This document shows, in pieces, positions 6,535 to 13,554 of a DNA stretch of 13,554 nt; position 1 is the stretch's first letter; each line of letters starts with the position of its first letter. The DNA comes from CAMBRF01 sp964404035. GTDB lineage: Bacteria; Verrucomicrobiota; Kiritimatiellia; CAIKKV01; CAITUY01. The DNA is taken from assembly GCA_964404035.1 (NCBI GenBank), contig CAYOIT010000129.1, positions 1 through 13,554 on the forward strand. Direction: 5' to 3'. The translations under genes were made by a program, and so were the position numbers. Below the pieces are notes generated by a model, which searched no databases, was not told where the DNA came from, and saw only the letters and a list, made by a program, of their open reading frames with translations.

Positions 6535-8477
6535 ATGTCTGGTTGGTCATTGCAGGAATCCTGTGCCACGCGTTGAGCGGGCTTCCGGGGGTATTCTCCA
6601 GTCGCCCGGCCGACGGCGGGGAGAGGTTCTCCATCACGATGGCGCTGCTTGGGTCGGTGCTGGGCATGGTCGGGACGCTGTGGTGCTGGTGGTTACCTCC
6701 GACTGGCCTGGAGGTGGTCAGGATTGACGGGCTATCCGTCATCTTTCTGTTGCCCATTTTCCTGGTGTCGGGTCTGGGCGGTATCTATGGGCTGGGCTAT
6801 TGGGGACACGTGGAGCGTCCTCGCGAGGGTCCAAGAGTGCGGCTGTTCTATGGTCTGGTGACCGCGGGACTGGCAGGGATAACCATTGCGGCCCATGCTC
6901 TCCTTTTCCTCTTCGCCTGGGAGGTGATGGCGCTGGGGGCGTTCTTCCTGGTAACGACGGAAGACGAGGATCGCGCCGTGAGGGAAGCGGGATGGATCTA
7001 CATGGTCGCGACGCATACGGCCACCCTCTGCCTGTTCGCGATCTTTGCCCTGTTCAGGAGTGTCACCGGTTCCTATCTGCTGACAGCCCTGCCGCCGGGA
7101 AGTGTCACTCCGGCGCTTTCGACGGCCCTGTTCCTGCTGGCGGTCATGGGGTTTGGCATGAAGGCAGGGGTGATGCCGTTTCACATCTGGCTGCCGGGTG
7201 CGCATGCGATGGCCCCCAGTCATGTTTCGGCGCTGATGTCCGGCGTGTTGATCAAGATCGGAATCTACGGGCTGATCCGCATCGTGTCGCTCCTGCCGCT
7301 GCCGCCGGTGTGGTGGGGCGGGTTGCTTCTGGTGCTGGGTACCGTTTCCGGGGTCTTGGGCGTGGTGTTTGCGCTGGGCCAGCACGATCTCAAAAGGCTC
7401 CTGGCTTACCACAGCATCGAGAATATCGGCATCATTGTGATCGGATTGGGATTGGCCCTGGTGGGGCGCGCGATGCATCGGGTGGACTGGGTGGTGCTGG
7501 GGCTGGCGGGCGCGCTGTTGCATGTCTGGAATCACGGGCTGTTCAAGTCCCTGCTCTTTCTGAGTGCCGGCGCCGTGATTCACGAGACCCACACGCGGGA
7601 CCTGGATGCCCTCGGCGGACTGGGAAAGGTGATGCCGCGGACCGCGCTGTGTTTCGCGGCCGGCGCCGTGGCCATTTGCGGGCTGCCCCCGCTGAACGGG
7701 TTTGTGAGCGAATTGATGATTTACCTTGGCCTCTTCCGGTCCCTGGGGATCGGGGGCGAACCGGGTTGGGGTGGGGCGGCGTTTGCCGCCCCGGCTCTCG
7801 CGCTGATCGGCGGGCTGGCGGTCGCGTGCTTTGTCAAGGCCTTCGGCACGGTGTTTCTTGGGCAGCCCCGATCCGACCACGCGCTTCATGCCCATGAGGC
7901 CGTGAACAGCATGGTCGGTCCGATGGTGGCGCTGGCCGCCTGCTGCCTGGCTATTGGGTTGGCCCCGTTGCTGGTGGCCCCCCTCCTGGAGAGCGCAGTG
8001 CGAATCTGTGCTCCGGAATGGGCAGCCGGCCTGCCTGCCCTGGCGACGCTGGTGCCGCTGGGCTGGGTGAGCGTGGCCGCGTTAACCCTCTGCGGCTTGC
8101 TGCTGACGCTCGGGATGTGGCTGGCCCGGGAGCTGCGTCAAGGTAAGGTGTCGTTCCGGGGGACCTGGGACTGCGGCTACGTGGCGCCCACGCCGGCGAT
8201 GCAGTACACCTCGTCGTCGTTTGCGCAGATGCTGGTGGGGTTGTTCTCCTGGGTTCTGCGGCCGCAGACCCATCGGCCGGAACAACAGCCGGTGTTTGCC
8301 GGAAGAACCCGTTTTGAGAGTCATGTGCCGGATCTGATTCTGGATGGCGTGTTGCGACCTTTGTTCCGGATTGGAGTCTGGGGTGCGTCGTCGTTTCGGT
8401 TCTTCCAGGCCGGAAATGTCCAAGCTTACTTGTTCTATATTGTGGTGTTCCTGATGGTGCTGTTGTTGTGGCTATGA
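6531..8477 (+). CDS. HyfB-like proton-conducting membrane subunit 2 of Ehr-like complex
   Basis: Second antiporter-like subunit, a tandem paralogue of the preceding gene with the same overall plan (648 residues, HyfB-type C-terminal extension). Pump residues are retained: E131 in FAWEVMA, K211 in GFGMKAGVMPFHIW, K242 in SGVLIKIGIYG and K339 in WNHGLFKSLLF, then GLPPLNGFVSE. One difference is WLPGAH, where copy 1 has WLPEAH. The C-terminus repeats TWDCGYVAPTPAMQYT, matching the copy-1 motif, and ends in a hydrophobic helix. ATG 6531 overlaps the upstream stop as ATGA; an alternative TTG at 6501 has no support. It occupies the place where hydrogenase-4 clusters usually have HyfD, so it may act as the middle pump. 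The stop overlaps the start of an 8-codon mini-frame listed separately. Confidence 0.9.
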   Translation: MNVWLVIAGILCHALSGLPGVFSSRPADGGERFSITMALLGSVLGMVGTLWCWWLPPTGLEVVRIDGLSVIFLLPIFLVSGLGGIYGLGYWGHVERPREGPRVRLFYGLVTAGLAGITIAAHALLFLFAWEVMALGAFFLVTTEDEDRAVREAGWIYMVATHTATLCLFAIFALFRSVTGSYLLTALPPGSVTPALSTALFLLAVMGFGMKAGVMPFHIWLPGAHAMAPSHVSALMSGVLIKIGIYGLIRIVSLLPLPPVWWGGLLLVLGTVSGVLGVVFALGQHDLKRLLAYHSIENIGIIVIGLGLALVGRAMHRVDWVVLGLAGALLHVWNHGLFKSLLFLSAGAVIHETHTRDLDALGGLGKVMPRTALCFAAGAVAICGLPPLNGFVSELMIYLGLFRSLGIGGEPGWGGAAFAAPALALIGGLAVACFVKAFGTVFLGQPRSDHALHAHEAVNSMVGPMVALAACCLAIGLAPLLVAPLLESAVRICAPEWAAGLPALATLVPLGWVSVAALTLCGLLLTLGMWLARELRQGKVSFRGTWDCGYVAPTPAMQYTSSSFAQMLVGLFSWVLRPQTHRPEQQPVFAGRTRFESHVPDLILDGVLRPLFRIGVWGASSFRFFQAGNVQAYLFYIVVFLMVLLLWL

Positions 8478-8500
8478 ACGAAAGACGGTCACGGTTATGA
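8474..8500 (+). other. 8-codon mini reading frame bridging two operon genes
   Basis: Between the second HyfB-like gene and the HyfC-like gene there is a frame reading MNERRSRL then TGA. Its ATG overlaps the upstream stop (ATGA at 8474-8477) and its TGA overlaps the next start codon (ATGA at 8497-8500). It joins two genes that would otherwise be 19 nt apart and without an obvious ribosome binding site for the second. It could carry terminating ribosomes to the next start. The peptide itself is unlikely to matter, and chance cannot be excluded. Confidence 0.35.
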
Positions 8501-9405
8501 ATCATATCCTCATCCATGTTCTTCTGCTGGTCGGTCTGCCGCCGCTGTTGATCGGCGTGATCGGCAAGACCAAGGCCCTGTTCGCAGGGCGGGTTGGGCC
8601 TCCCTTTCTGCAGCCGTACTATGACCTGGCGAAGCTGTTTCAAAAGGGATCGGTCTTCAGCACAACGACGACATGGGTGTTTCGCGCCGGTCCGGTGGTC
8701 GGTTTGGCGACGGCACTCCTGGCCGGACTGCTCCTGCCGTTCGGGGGGCACCCGGCGCCGATGTCCTTCAGCGGCGACCTGATCCTGTTCGCGTACCTGT
8801 TCGCTCTGGGACGCTTCTTTACCGCGGCGGCCGCGCTGGACACGGGGTCGGCGTTCGAGGGCATGGGGTCGGCACGGGAGGTTACCTTTTCGTGCCTGGC
8901 CGAACCGGCGCTTTTTTTCGGCTTTCTGGTGCTGGCGAGACTATCCTCCTCGCTCAGCCTGAACACGATGCTGGCCGGGTCCTGCGCGTCCGGAATGGGG
9001 GCGGCCCTGCCGTCGTTGGTTCTGGTGGCTGCAAGCCTGTTTGTCGTTCTGTTGGTTGAGAATTCGCGCATTCCTTTTGACGATCCGAACACGCATCTCG
9101 AACTGACGATGATCCATGAGGTGATGGTGCTGGATCACAGTGGTCCCGCGTTCGGCATGATCCTTTACGGGGCGTCCGTGAAACTCTTTGTCATGGGGGC
9201 CCTGTTCCTGGGGGTGGTGATGCCGTTCCGCTCAGGCAATGCCTGGATCGACTGGGGCGGCTTTGTCGCCGGCATGCTGGGTCTGGCGGTGGTGATCGGT
9301 GTGGTGGAGTCCGTGATGGCGCGATTCCGGATGGTCTTTGTGCCGACCTTCCTGGTGGCTGCCTGCCTGCTGTCGGCGTTCGGTGTGGTTCTCTTGTTGA
9401 GGTAA
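8497..9405 (+). CDS. HyfC/NuoH-like membrane subunit of Ehr-like complex
   Basis: Membrane subunit equivalent to NuoH of complex I and HyfC/HycD of group 4 hydrogenases. It links the peripheral arm to the ion pumps and shapes the cavity beneath the catalytic subunit. The 302-residue protein has about eight transmembrane segments. Hallmarks are GRVGPPFLQPYYDLAKLF (31-48), the cytoplasmic loop with FEGMGSAREVTFS (120-132), and the acidic loop VENSRIPFDDPNTHLELTMI (187-206) followed by HEVMVLDHSG (207-216). Length is normal for the family. ATG 8497 lacks a strong ribosome binding site, and translation may depend on coupling with the upstream gene. The stop is 4 nt before the next gene. Confidence 0.92.
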   Translation: MNHILIHVLLLVGLPPLLIGVIGKTKALFAGRVGPPFLQPYYDLAKLFQKGSVFSTTTTWVFRAGPVVGLATALLAGLLLPFGGHPAPMSFSGDLILFAYLFALGRFFTAAAALDTGSAFEGMGSAREVTFSCLAEPALFFGFLVLARLSSSLSLNTMLAGSCASGMGAALPSLVLVAASLFVVLLVENSRIPFDDPNTHLELTMIHEVMVLDHSGPAFGMILYGASVKLFVMGALFLGVVMPFRSGNAWIDWGGFVAGMLGLAVVIGVVESVMARFRMVFVPTFLVAACLLSAFGVVLLLR

Positions 9406-9409
9406 CCTG

Positions 9410-10051
9410 ATGAATACATGGTTGGATCCAATTCTGGTGCTGGTATTGCTGCTGAACTTCGTCGTCCTGGGGGCGAGCCGGCTGCGGACGATCATTCACG
9501 CCGTGGCGATGCAGGGGATTTTGCTGGGGGTGATGATTGTGCTCGCCCAGAGCAAGGTGAACGGATGGGTGCTGGCCATGGCGGCGGCGGCGATCGTGCT
9601 GAAAGGCGTGACGATTCCCCGAATGCTCTTCCATGCCATCCGGGAGGTCGTGATCCGGCGTGAAGTGGAGCCGATTGTGGGGTTTGTCGCCTCGCTGCTG
9701 CTCGGCGCGGTGGGCACGGCTTTGGCCGTTCTGTTCTCCAAGACCTTGCCGATTGCCGACGAGCATGTCGGCTCGCTGATCGTTCCCGCCGCCCTCTCGA
9801 CCGTGTTGACCGGGTTCCTGATTCTGACGACCCGGTTGAAGGCCATTACCCAGGTGGTGGGCTACCTGATCCTGGAAAACGGCGTCTTCATTTTCGGCCT
9901 GTTGCTGGTGGAGGCCATGCCGTTCCTGGTGGAGCTGGGCGTCCTGCTGGACCTGTTTGTGGCCATCTTTGTCATGGGCATCATCATCAACAAAATCAGT
10001 CGCGAGTTCTCCACTGTGAGCACCCGCAAGCTTTCCGCGCTGAAGGAGTAA
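9410..10051 (+). CDS. HyfE-like membrane subunit of Ehr-like complex (NuoK-like C-terminal half)
   Basis: Small membrane subunit of the hydrogenase-4 type, whose second half corresponds to NuoK/MrpC. The 213 residues form about six helices. Acidic residues inside or next to helices in the NuoK-like half (E156 in GYLILENGVFIFGL, E168, E175 in PFLVELGVLLDLF and D181) are typical of proton-path residues. The 90s-130s show the link between two similar halves. GAGG at 9399-9402, inside the end of the previous gene, is 7 nt from the ATG and supports the start. The C-terminus is basic and soluble. Location in the membrane arm, between the NuoH-like and HyfF-like genes, is as in hydrogenase-4 operons. 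Confidence 0.9.
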   Translation: MNTWLDPILVLVLLLNFVVLGASRLRTIIHAVAMQGILLGVMIVLAQSKVNGWVLAMAAAAIVLKGVTIPRMLFHAIREVVIRREVEPIVGFVASLLLGAVGTALAVLFSKTLPIADEHVGSLIVPAALSTVLTGFLILTTRLKAITQVVGYLILENGVFIFGLLLVEAMPFLVELGVLLDLFVAIFVMGIIINKISREFSTVSTRKLSALKE

Positions 10052-10054
10052 CTT

Positions 10055-11488
10055 ATGGTCTGGCTTCTGATTCTTGTTCCGTTGCTGGCGGCCGCGGGAG
10101 CGGCGGTGACGCCGTCGAACCGCTGGCGGCCCCTATGGGTGCCGGTGGGCGGGTTGGCACATCTCGTGGTCATGGGCCTGGCCATGGCTCAGGGGCCCTC
10201 TTCAGCGTTGTACGGTTGGCTGGCCCTGGATCCCCTGGGGATGCTGGTGCTCGGGTTCATCAGTCTCCTGTTCTTCCTCTGCGCGCTCTATGCGCCCGCC
10301 TACCTCGAATTGCGTCCGGACCAGCCAAACCGCGTGTTCTGCTTGTGCCTGCTGGCGATGCTGGCGATGATGTCGCTGGTGGCCCTGTCGCATCATCTCG
10401 GGCTGATGTGGGTGGGCATGGAAGCCACCACGCTGGCGACGGCGCCGTTGTTGTTCTTCAACCACAATGCCCGTTCGCTGGAGGCCACCTGGAAGTATCT
10501 GTTGATCGGCTCGGTGGGCATCGCGTTGGCGCTGCTCGGATCGTTCTTTCTGGCGTATTCATCCCTGCATGAGGGACTGGAATCGACCCTGTTGCTCGAC
10601 GATCTGATTGAACTGGCGCCCCATCTCTCCAAACCCTGGCTGCACGCCGCGTTCGTGCTGTTGCTGGTGGGGTATGGCACAAAGATGGGGCTGGCCCCCA
10701 TGCATACCTGGAAGCCTGATGCGTATGGTGAGGCGCCGGGACTGGCCGGGGCCTTGATGGCAGGCGGGGTAACCAGTTGCGCCTTCCTGGCGATCCTTCG
10801 CTTCTTCCAGATTTGCGTGGCGGCACACGAGGCGGCGTTTGCCCGCGAGATCCTGGTTTTTGTGGGACTGCTGTCCATGGCCTTCGGCGCGGTGTTCATG
10901 GTGCGGCAGCGCGACTTCAAGCGGATGCTGGCCTATTCGAGCGTCGAGCACATGGGCATCCTGGTGCTGGGCATCGGCATTGGCGGACTGGCGACGTTTG
11001 GCGCACTGCTGCACTTGATTACCAATGGGCTGACCAAGGGCGTGCTCTTTCTCTCGGCCGCCAATATTCACCGGGCCTATGACAGCAAATACACGGATGA
11101 TGTGCGTGGCGCCATCCGCCGGCTGCCGGTGTCGGGACCGCTTTTCCTGGCCGGCTTTCTGGCGATTACCGGTTCGCCGCCCGGCGGACCCTTCATCAGC
11201 GAGTTCACGATTCTGTGCGGGGCGTTCAACGCGGGGAAGTATCTCGTGGCGGCACTCTTTCTCCTGTTGCTGGCCACTGTCTTCATCGGGATGGGGGCGA
11301 CGGTGCTCCGGGTGGTTCAAGGGACGCCCTCCGCCCAGGCTTCGGCGACGGCCTACCATGACCGGTTCCGCCTGGTGGCTCCCATTCTGGTCTTCATGGG
11401 CCTCGTCGTCTATCTGGGGATTGCGATTCCTCGGCCACTTGAAGAGCTTCTGCGTTCGGCGGCGGCGCTGCTGGAGGTGAGCGTATGA
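10055..11488 (+). CDS. HyfF-like proton-conducting membrane subunit of Ehr-like complex
   Basis: Third antiporter-like pump subunit, of the shorter HyfF type (477 residues, no C-terminal extension). Residues are E123 in MWVGMEATTL, K210 in GYGTKMGLAPMHTWKPDAYGEAP (207-229), K328 in TNGLTKGVLFLSAANIH, and the SPPGGPFISEF motif near 370. At the position matching K252 of the first HyfB-like copy there is Ser241 (AGGVTSCAFLAILRF), so the central lysine is absent, as I recall for HyfF proteins generally. A perfect AAGGAG (10043-10048) lies 6 nt before ATG 10055. The stop TGA overlaps the next ATG as ATGA. Confidence 0.92.
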   Translation: MVWLLILVPLLAAAGAAVTPSNRWRPLWVPVGGLAHLVVMGLAMAQGPSSALYGWLALDPLGMLVLGFISLLFFLCALYAPAYLELRPDQPNRVFCLCLLAMLAMMSLVALSHHLGLMWVGMEATTLATAPLLFFNHNARSLEATWKYLLIGSVGIALALLGSFFLAYSSLHEGLESTLLLDDLIELAPHLSKPWLHAAFVLLLVGYGTKMGLAPMHTWKPDAYGEAPGLAGALMAGGVTSCAFLAILRFFQICVAAHEAAFAREILVFVGLLSMAFGAVFMVRQRDFKRMLAYSSVEHMGILVLGIGIGGLATFGALLHLITNGLTKGVLFLSAANIHRAYDSKYTDDVRGAIRRLPVSGPLFLAGFLAITGSPPGGPFISEFTILCGAFNAGKYLVAALFLLLLATVFIGMGATVLRVVQGTPSAQASATAYHDRFRLVAPILVFMGLVVYLGIAIPRPLEELLRSAAALLEVSV

Positions 11489-13017
11489 CTTCGGTTCTTC
11501 CTTTGGTGAGGGTGCGAAACGGCGTGCGGTGTGCACGGCAGGACGTTCCCTGCCTGGAGTGGTCGGCCTTTCGGGCCACGATCCTGAGCGGCGTGGCGGA
11601 AGGCTCCCATGTGGCGGCCCTGTTTGGACATCAGCCTCTGGCGGAGGGGCCGGTGGAGCTTTATGTCGTGCTGACCAACCGGGACAAGGGGGCGATCGGC
11701 GCGGCGAAGACCCGGATCGCCGGGGAGAGTTTTCCTTCGCTGACCCCCGATTGCGCCCAGGTCCACCTGTTCGAGCGTGAAGTGGCCGAGCAATTCGGTC
11801 TGCGGCCGGAGGGCCACCCCTGGCTGAAGCCGGTGCGTTTCGTGGCATCGCAGCGTCCGGGCCATGATGCCTGGGGCCGGGCAGAGGCGTCGCCGCCAGT
11901 GATTGGGGCGATGGACTTCTACCGGGTCGAGGGCGAGGAAGTGCACGAGGTGGCGGTAGGACCGGTGCATGCGGGCATCATCGAGCCGGGACACTTCCGG
12001 TTTCAGTGTCATGGAGAACAGGTGTTGCATCTCGAAATCTCACTGGGCTACCAGCACCGAGGCGTCGAACGGGCGCTGGCAGGCGGTCCGGACCGCCGAA
12101 CCATTCCCTATATGGAGACGCTGGCCGGCGATACCACGGTGGGGCACGCCACGGCTTACTGCCAGGCGGTCGAGGGTCTGGCCGGGAGCAAGCCGCCGTC
12201 GCGGGCGCAGGTTTTGCGCGGGGTGGCGCTGGAGCTGGAGCGGCTCGCGAACCATACGGGCGATCTTGGCGCCCTGGCCGGCGACATCGGGTTTCTGCCG
12301 ACGTCCTCCTACTGCGGGCGGTTGCGGGGCGATTTGCTGAACATGACGGCCTGTCTTTGTGGCAGTCGGTTCGGGCGGGGATTGATCCGTCCGGGCGGGG
12401 TGGCGTTCGATGTTGACGAGGCCCGCGTGGCGGATCTGCTGAAACGTCTGGAGAACACGCTGCGCGATGTCACGAGCGCCGTGGAGTTGCTATGGGAGTC
12501 GCCGTCGGTGATGAGCCGGTTTGAAGACACCGGCAAACTGTCCCTCGAAACCTGCACCGAGTTGGGTCTGGTGGGACCAGCCGCCCGGGCGTGCGGGGCG
12601 GAAGGCGACAATCGGCATGATTTCCCCAGCGGCATCTACCGCTTCTCGCAGATCCCGGTCTCGACCGGTGTGGCGGGTGACGTCTTTGAGCGGGCCTACG
12701 TGCGGTGGCTGGAGATCCAGCGGTCGTGCGACTTCGTGCGCGAGCAGTTGCAGATGCTGATTGGCGGGGCGATCCAGACGCCTGTGCCGGAGTTGAAGGG
12801 GGATGGCTTTATCGTCTCCATGGTGGAAGGATGGCGCGGAAGCATCTGTCATGTGGCCATGACCGATGAGCGCGGCCGGTTTGCGGCGTACAAGGTCGTG
12901 GATCCGTCGTTCCACAACTGGCTGGGCCTGGCGCTGGCGATGCGGAACCAGCAGATTTCGGATTTCCCGTTGTGCAACAAGAGTTTCAACTTGTCGTACT
13001 GCGGGCATGATCTTTAA
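11485..13017 (+). CDS. NuoC-NuoD/HyfG-like large subunit lacking Ni-Fe ligands (Ehr-like)
   Basis: Peripheral-arm 'catalytic' subunit homologue. It fuses a NuoC-like domain (about 25-135; SLTPDCAQVHLFEREVAEQFG and EGHPWL) to a NuoD/hydrogenase-large-subunit domain (about 158-510; GPVHAGIIEPGHFRF, YQHRGVERAL, ELERLANHTGDLG, RPGGVAFDVDE, KVVDPSFHNW). In [NiFe] hydrogenases the first ligand pair is RxCGxC; the aligned positions here are A214-G-D-T217 in ETLAGDTTVGHATAY. The C-terminal DPCxxC is N502-L-S-Y-C-G507. All four ligand cysteines are therefore gone; C506 is one position off. The complex I quinone-site Tyr aligns to Gly215. No C-terminal extension for hydrogenase maturation protease is present. 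GGAGG (11473-11477) is 7 nt from the ATG. It is probably not a hydrogenase; substrate or partner is unknown. Confidence 0.93.
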   Translation: MTSVLPLVRVRNGVRCARQDVPCLEWSAFRATILSGVAEGSHVAALFGHQPLAEGPVELYVVLTNRDKGAIGAAKTRIAGESFPSLTPDCAQVHLFEREVAEQFGLRPEGHPWLKPVRFVASQRPGHDAWGRAEASPPVIGAMDFYRVEGEEVHEVAVGPVHAGIIEPGHFRFQCHGEQVLHLEISLGYQHRGVERALAGGPDRRTIPYMETLAGDTTVGHATAYCQAVEGLAGSKPPSRAQVLRGVALELERLANHTGDLGALAGDIGFLPTSSYCGRLRGDLLNMTACLCGSRFGRGLIRPGGVAFDVDEARVADLLKRLENTLRDVTSAVELLWESPSVMSRFEDTGKLSLETCTELGLVGPAARACGAEGDNRHDFPSGIYRFSQIPVSTGVAGDVFERAYVRWLEIQRSCDFVREQLQMLIGGAIQTPVPELKGDGFIVSMVEGWRGSICHVAMTDERGRFAAYKVVDPSFHNWLGLALAMRNQQISDFPLCNKSFNLSYCGHDL

Positions 13018-13048
13018 GGAATGGTCAAGGGTTGATGGGAAGTGAACC

Positions 13049-13554
13049 ATGTTGAAAATCATCGCATCTAGAATCCGACAGGGGCATCGTACGGTGTCCT
13101 TCCCAAAGGGTAAGCCGACGCTGCCGGACCGGCTGCGCGGGTTGCCGACGATCAACCCGGCTTGCGCGGAGGCGTCCTGCGACGCCTGTGCCGGGCTCTG
13201 TCCGGTGGGCGCGTTAGCTCGCCGCGAGGGGAAGATGTCGATTGACCTGGGCCGTTGCCTGTTCTGTGGCGACTGCGAGCGGGCCTGTCCCAAAGGGGCG
13301 ATCTCCTTCACCCCGGAGTACCGGCTGGCGGCACGCCGGCGGGAAGACCTGATTTACGCCGGCGGGGAGCACCGTCTGGCGCAGGCGCTGGACGTGAAGA
13401 TGCGGAAGCTGTTCGGTCGTTCGCTCAAGCTGCGCGAGGTCAGTGCCGGCGGGTGCAATGCCTGCGAAGCGGACTGCAACGTGTTGACGACGGTGGTCTT
13501 CGACCTGGGGCGATTCGGCATCCAGTTTGTGGCCTCGCCGCGGCATGCCGACGG
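13049..13554 (+). CDS. Ferredoxin-NuoB/HyfI-like fused small subunit of Ehr-like complex (partial, runs off the window)
   Basis: Electron-transfer subunit combining a HyfH/HycF-like two-[4Fe-4S] ferredoxin domain and the start of a NuoB/HyfI-like small subunit in one frame (168 full codons visible, no stop). The ferredoxin cysteines are C39-x4-C44-x2-C47-x3-C51-P and C70-x2-C73-x2-C76-x3-C80-P. The first motif is two residues longer than the usual CxxCxxCxxxCP. After a basic linker (82-130) comes GGCNACEADC (134-143), where C136, C139 and E140 match the proximal-cluster motif of NuoB/HyfI (GSCNGCE). C143 is extra. FGIQFVASPRHADG follows, as in HycG-type subunits. The remaining cluster ligands lie beyond the edge. 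ATG 13049 has only a weak purine stretch (GGGAAG, 13037-13042) upstream. It would feed electrons to or from the ligand-less large subunit. Confidence 0.9.
   Translation, partial: MLKIIASRIRQGHRTVSFPKGKPTLPDRLRGLPTINPACAEASCDACAGLCPVGALARREGKMSIDLGRCLFCGDCERACPKGAISFTPEYRLAARRREDLIYAGGEHRLAQALDVKMRKLFGRSLKLREVSAGGCNACEADCNVLTTVVFDLGRFGIQFVASPRHAD

Noticed and set aside
6732..7895. 387-codon open frame on the minus strand
   Set aside because: It is antisense to the second HyfB-like gene, which has clear family motifs. Composition (Gln, His, Arg, Gly) is that of a shadow frame.
6800..7897. 365-codon frame on the plus strand, out of frame with the HyfB-like gene
   Set aside because: It is entirely inside the HyfB-like coding sequence, Gly/Arg-rich, and shows no membrane helices or motifs.
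10559..11848. 429-codon open frame on the minus strand
   Set aside because: It spans two real genes on the other strand, has low-complexity basic composition and no domain signature.
11485..13017. Call as a functional group 4 [NiFe] hydrogenase (formate hydrogenlyase or Ech type)
   Set aside because: All four Ni-Fe ligand cysteines are missing at the aligned positions. No maturation gene (hyp) or formate dehydrogenase is present in the window.
13021..13055. Two tiny frames (MVKG, then MGSEPC) chained by TGATG before the small-subunit gene
   Set aside because: They resemble the relay at 8474-8500, but the AAGGA directly abuts the first ATG with no spacing and such short chains arise easily by chance in a 31-nt gap.
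4525..13554. Call as NADH dehydrogenase (complex I) operon
   Set aside because: The order, the HyfB-type C-terminal extensions, the HyfE and HyfF forms and the absence of NuoE/F/G, NuoJ and a separate NuoK in this order fit hydrogenase-4-like complexes. The quinone-site Tyr is also absent.

Overview
This is a GC-rich, densely coded bacterial window. It holds a short upstream block of four unrelated genes (about 1-3613) and one long forward operon (about 3711 to the right edge, which cuts it). No rRNA, tRNA, CRISPR array, transposase or phage gene is visible. The host is most likely an anaerobe or facultative anaerobe. A lineage in or near the PVC group, or a deltaproteobacterium, would fit the fused helix-turn-helix/PTS IIA regulator and the hydrogenase-4-like cluster, but this placement is inference from gene content only.

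Region 1 (1-2473): a short, HTH-less biotin protein ligase (birA), then a good sigma70-type promoter with a perfect inverted repeat in its spacer. This promoter drives two membrane proteins of unknown function. They overlap by 4 nt (GTGA), resemble each other, and look like a tandem paralogous pair. Region 2 (2516-3613, minus strand): an SGNH/GDSL-type acyl hydrolase or esterase with a complete catalytic set, convergent with the membrane pair and divergent from the operon to its right.

Region 3 (3711 to end): an eight-gene operon. Its first gene encodes an excisionase/MerR-like DNA-binding domain fused to a fructose/Ntr-type PTS EIIA domain with its phosphorylatable His. Two nucleotides later begin seven genes of a membrane complex related to complex I and group 4 [NiFe] hydrogenases: two HyfB-like ion-pump subunits, HyfC/NuoH-like, HyfE-like, HyfF-like, a fused NuoC-NuoD/HyfG-like large subunit, and a fused ferredoxin-NuoB/HyfI-like small subunit (incomplete at the edge). 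Most junctions overlap or are a few bases long, so the subunits are probably translated in a coupled way.

The key point is that the large subunit has lost all four cysteines that hold the Ni-Fe centre in hydrogenases. The first CxxC reads AGDT and the second pair reads S..G. It also lacks the quinone-site tyrosine of complex I. The cluster is therefore not a hydrogenase and not complex I, but matches the poorly understood 'energy-converting hydrogenase-related' (Ehr) type. The iron-sulfur side and the ion-translocating residues of the membrane arm look intact, so it probably couples an unknown redox or conformational event to ion movement. Its linkage to a PTS-type regulator, and a promoter framed by an 8-bp inverted repeat, suggest control by the cell's phosphoenolpyruvate/phosphotransfer state. 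This is the most interesting hypothesis in the window.
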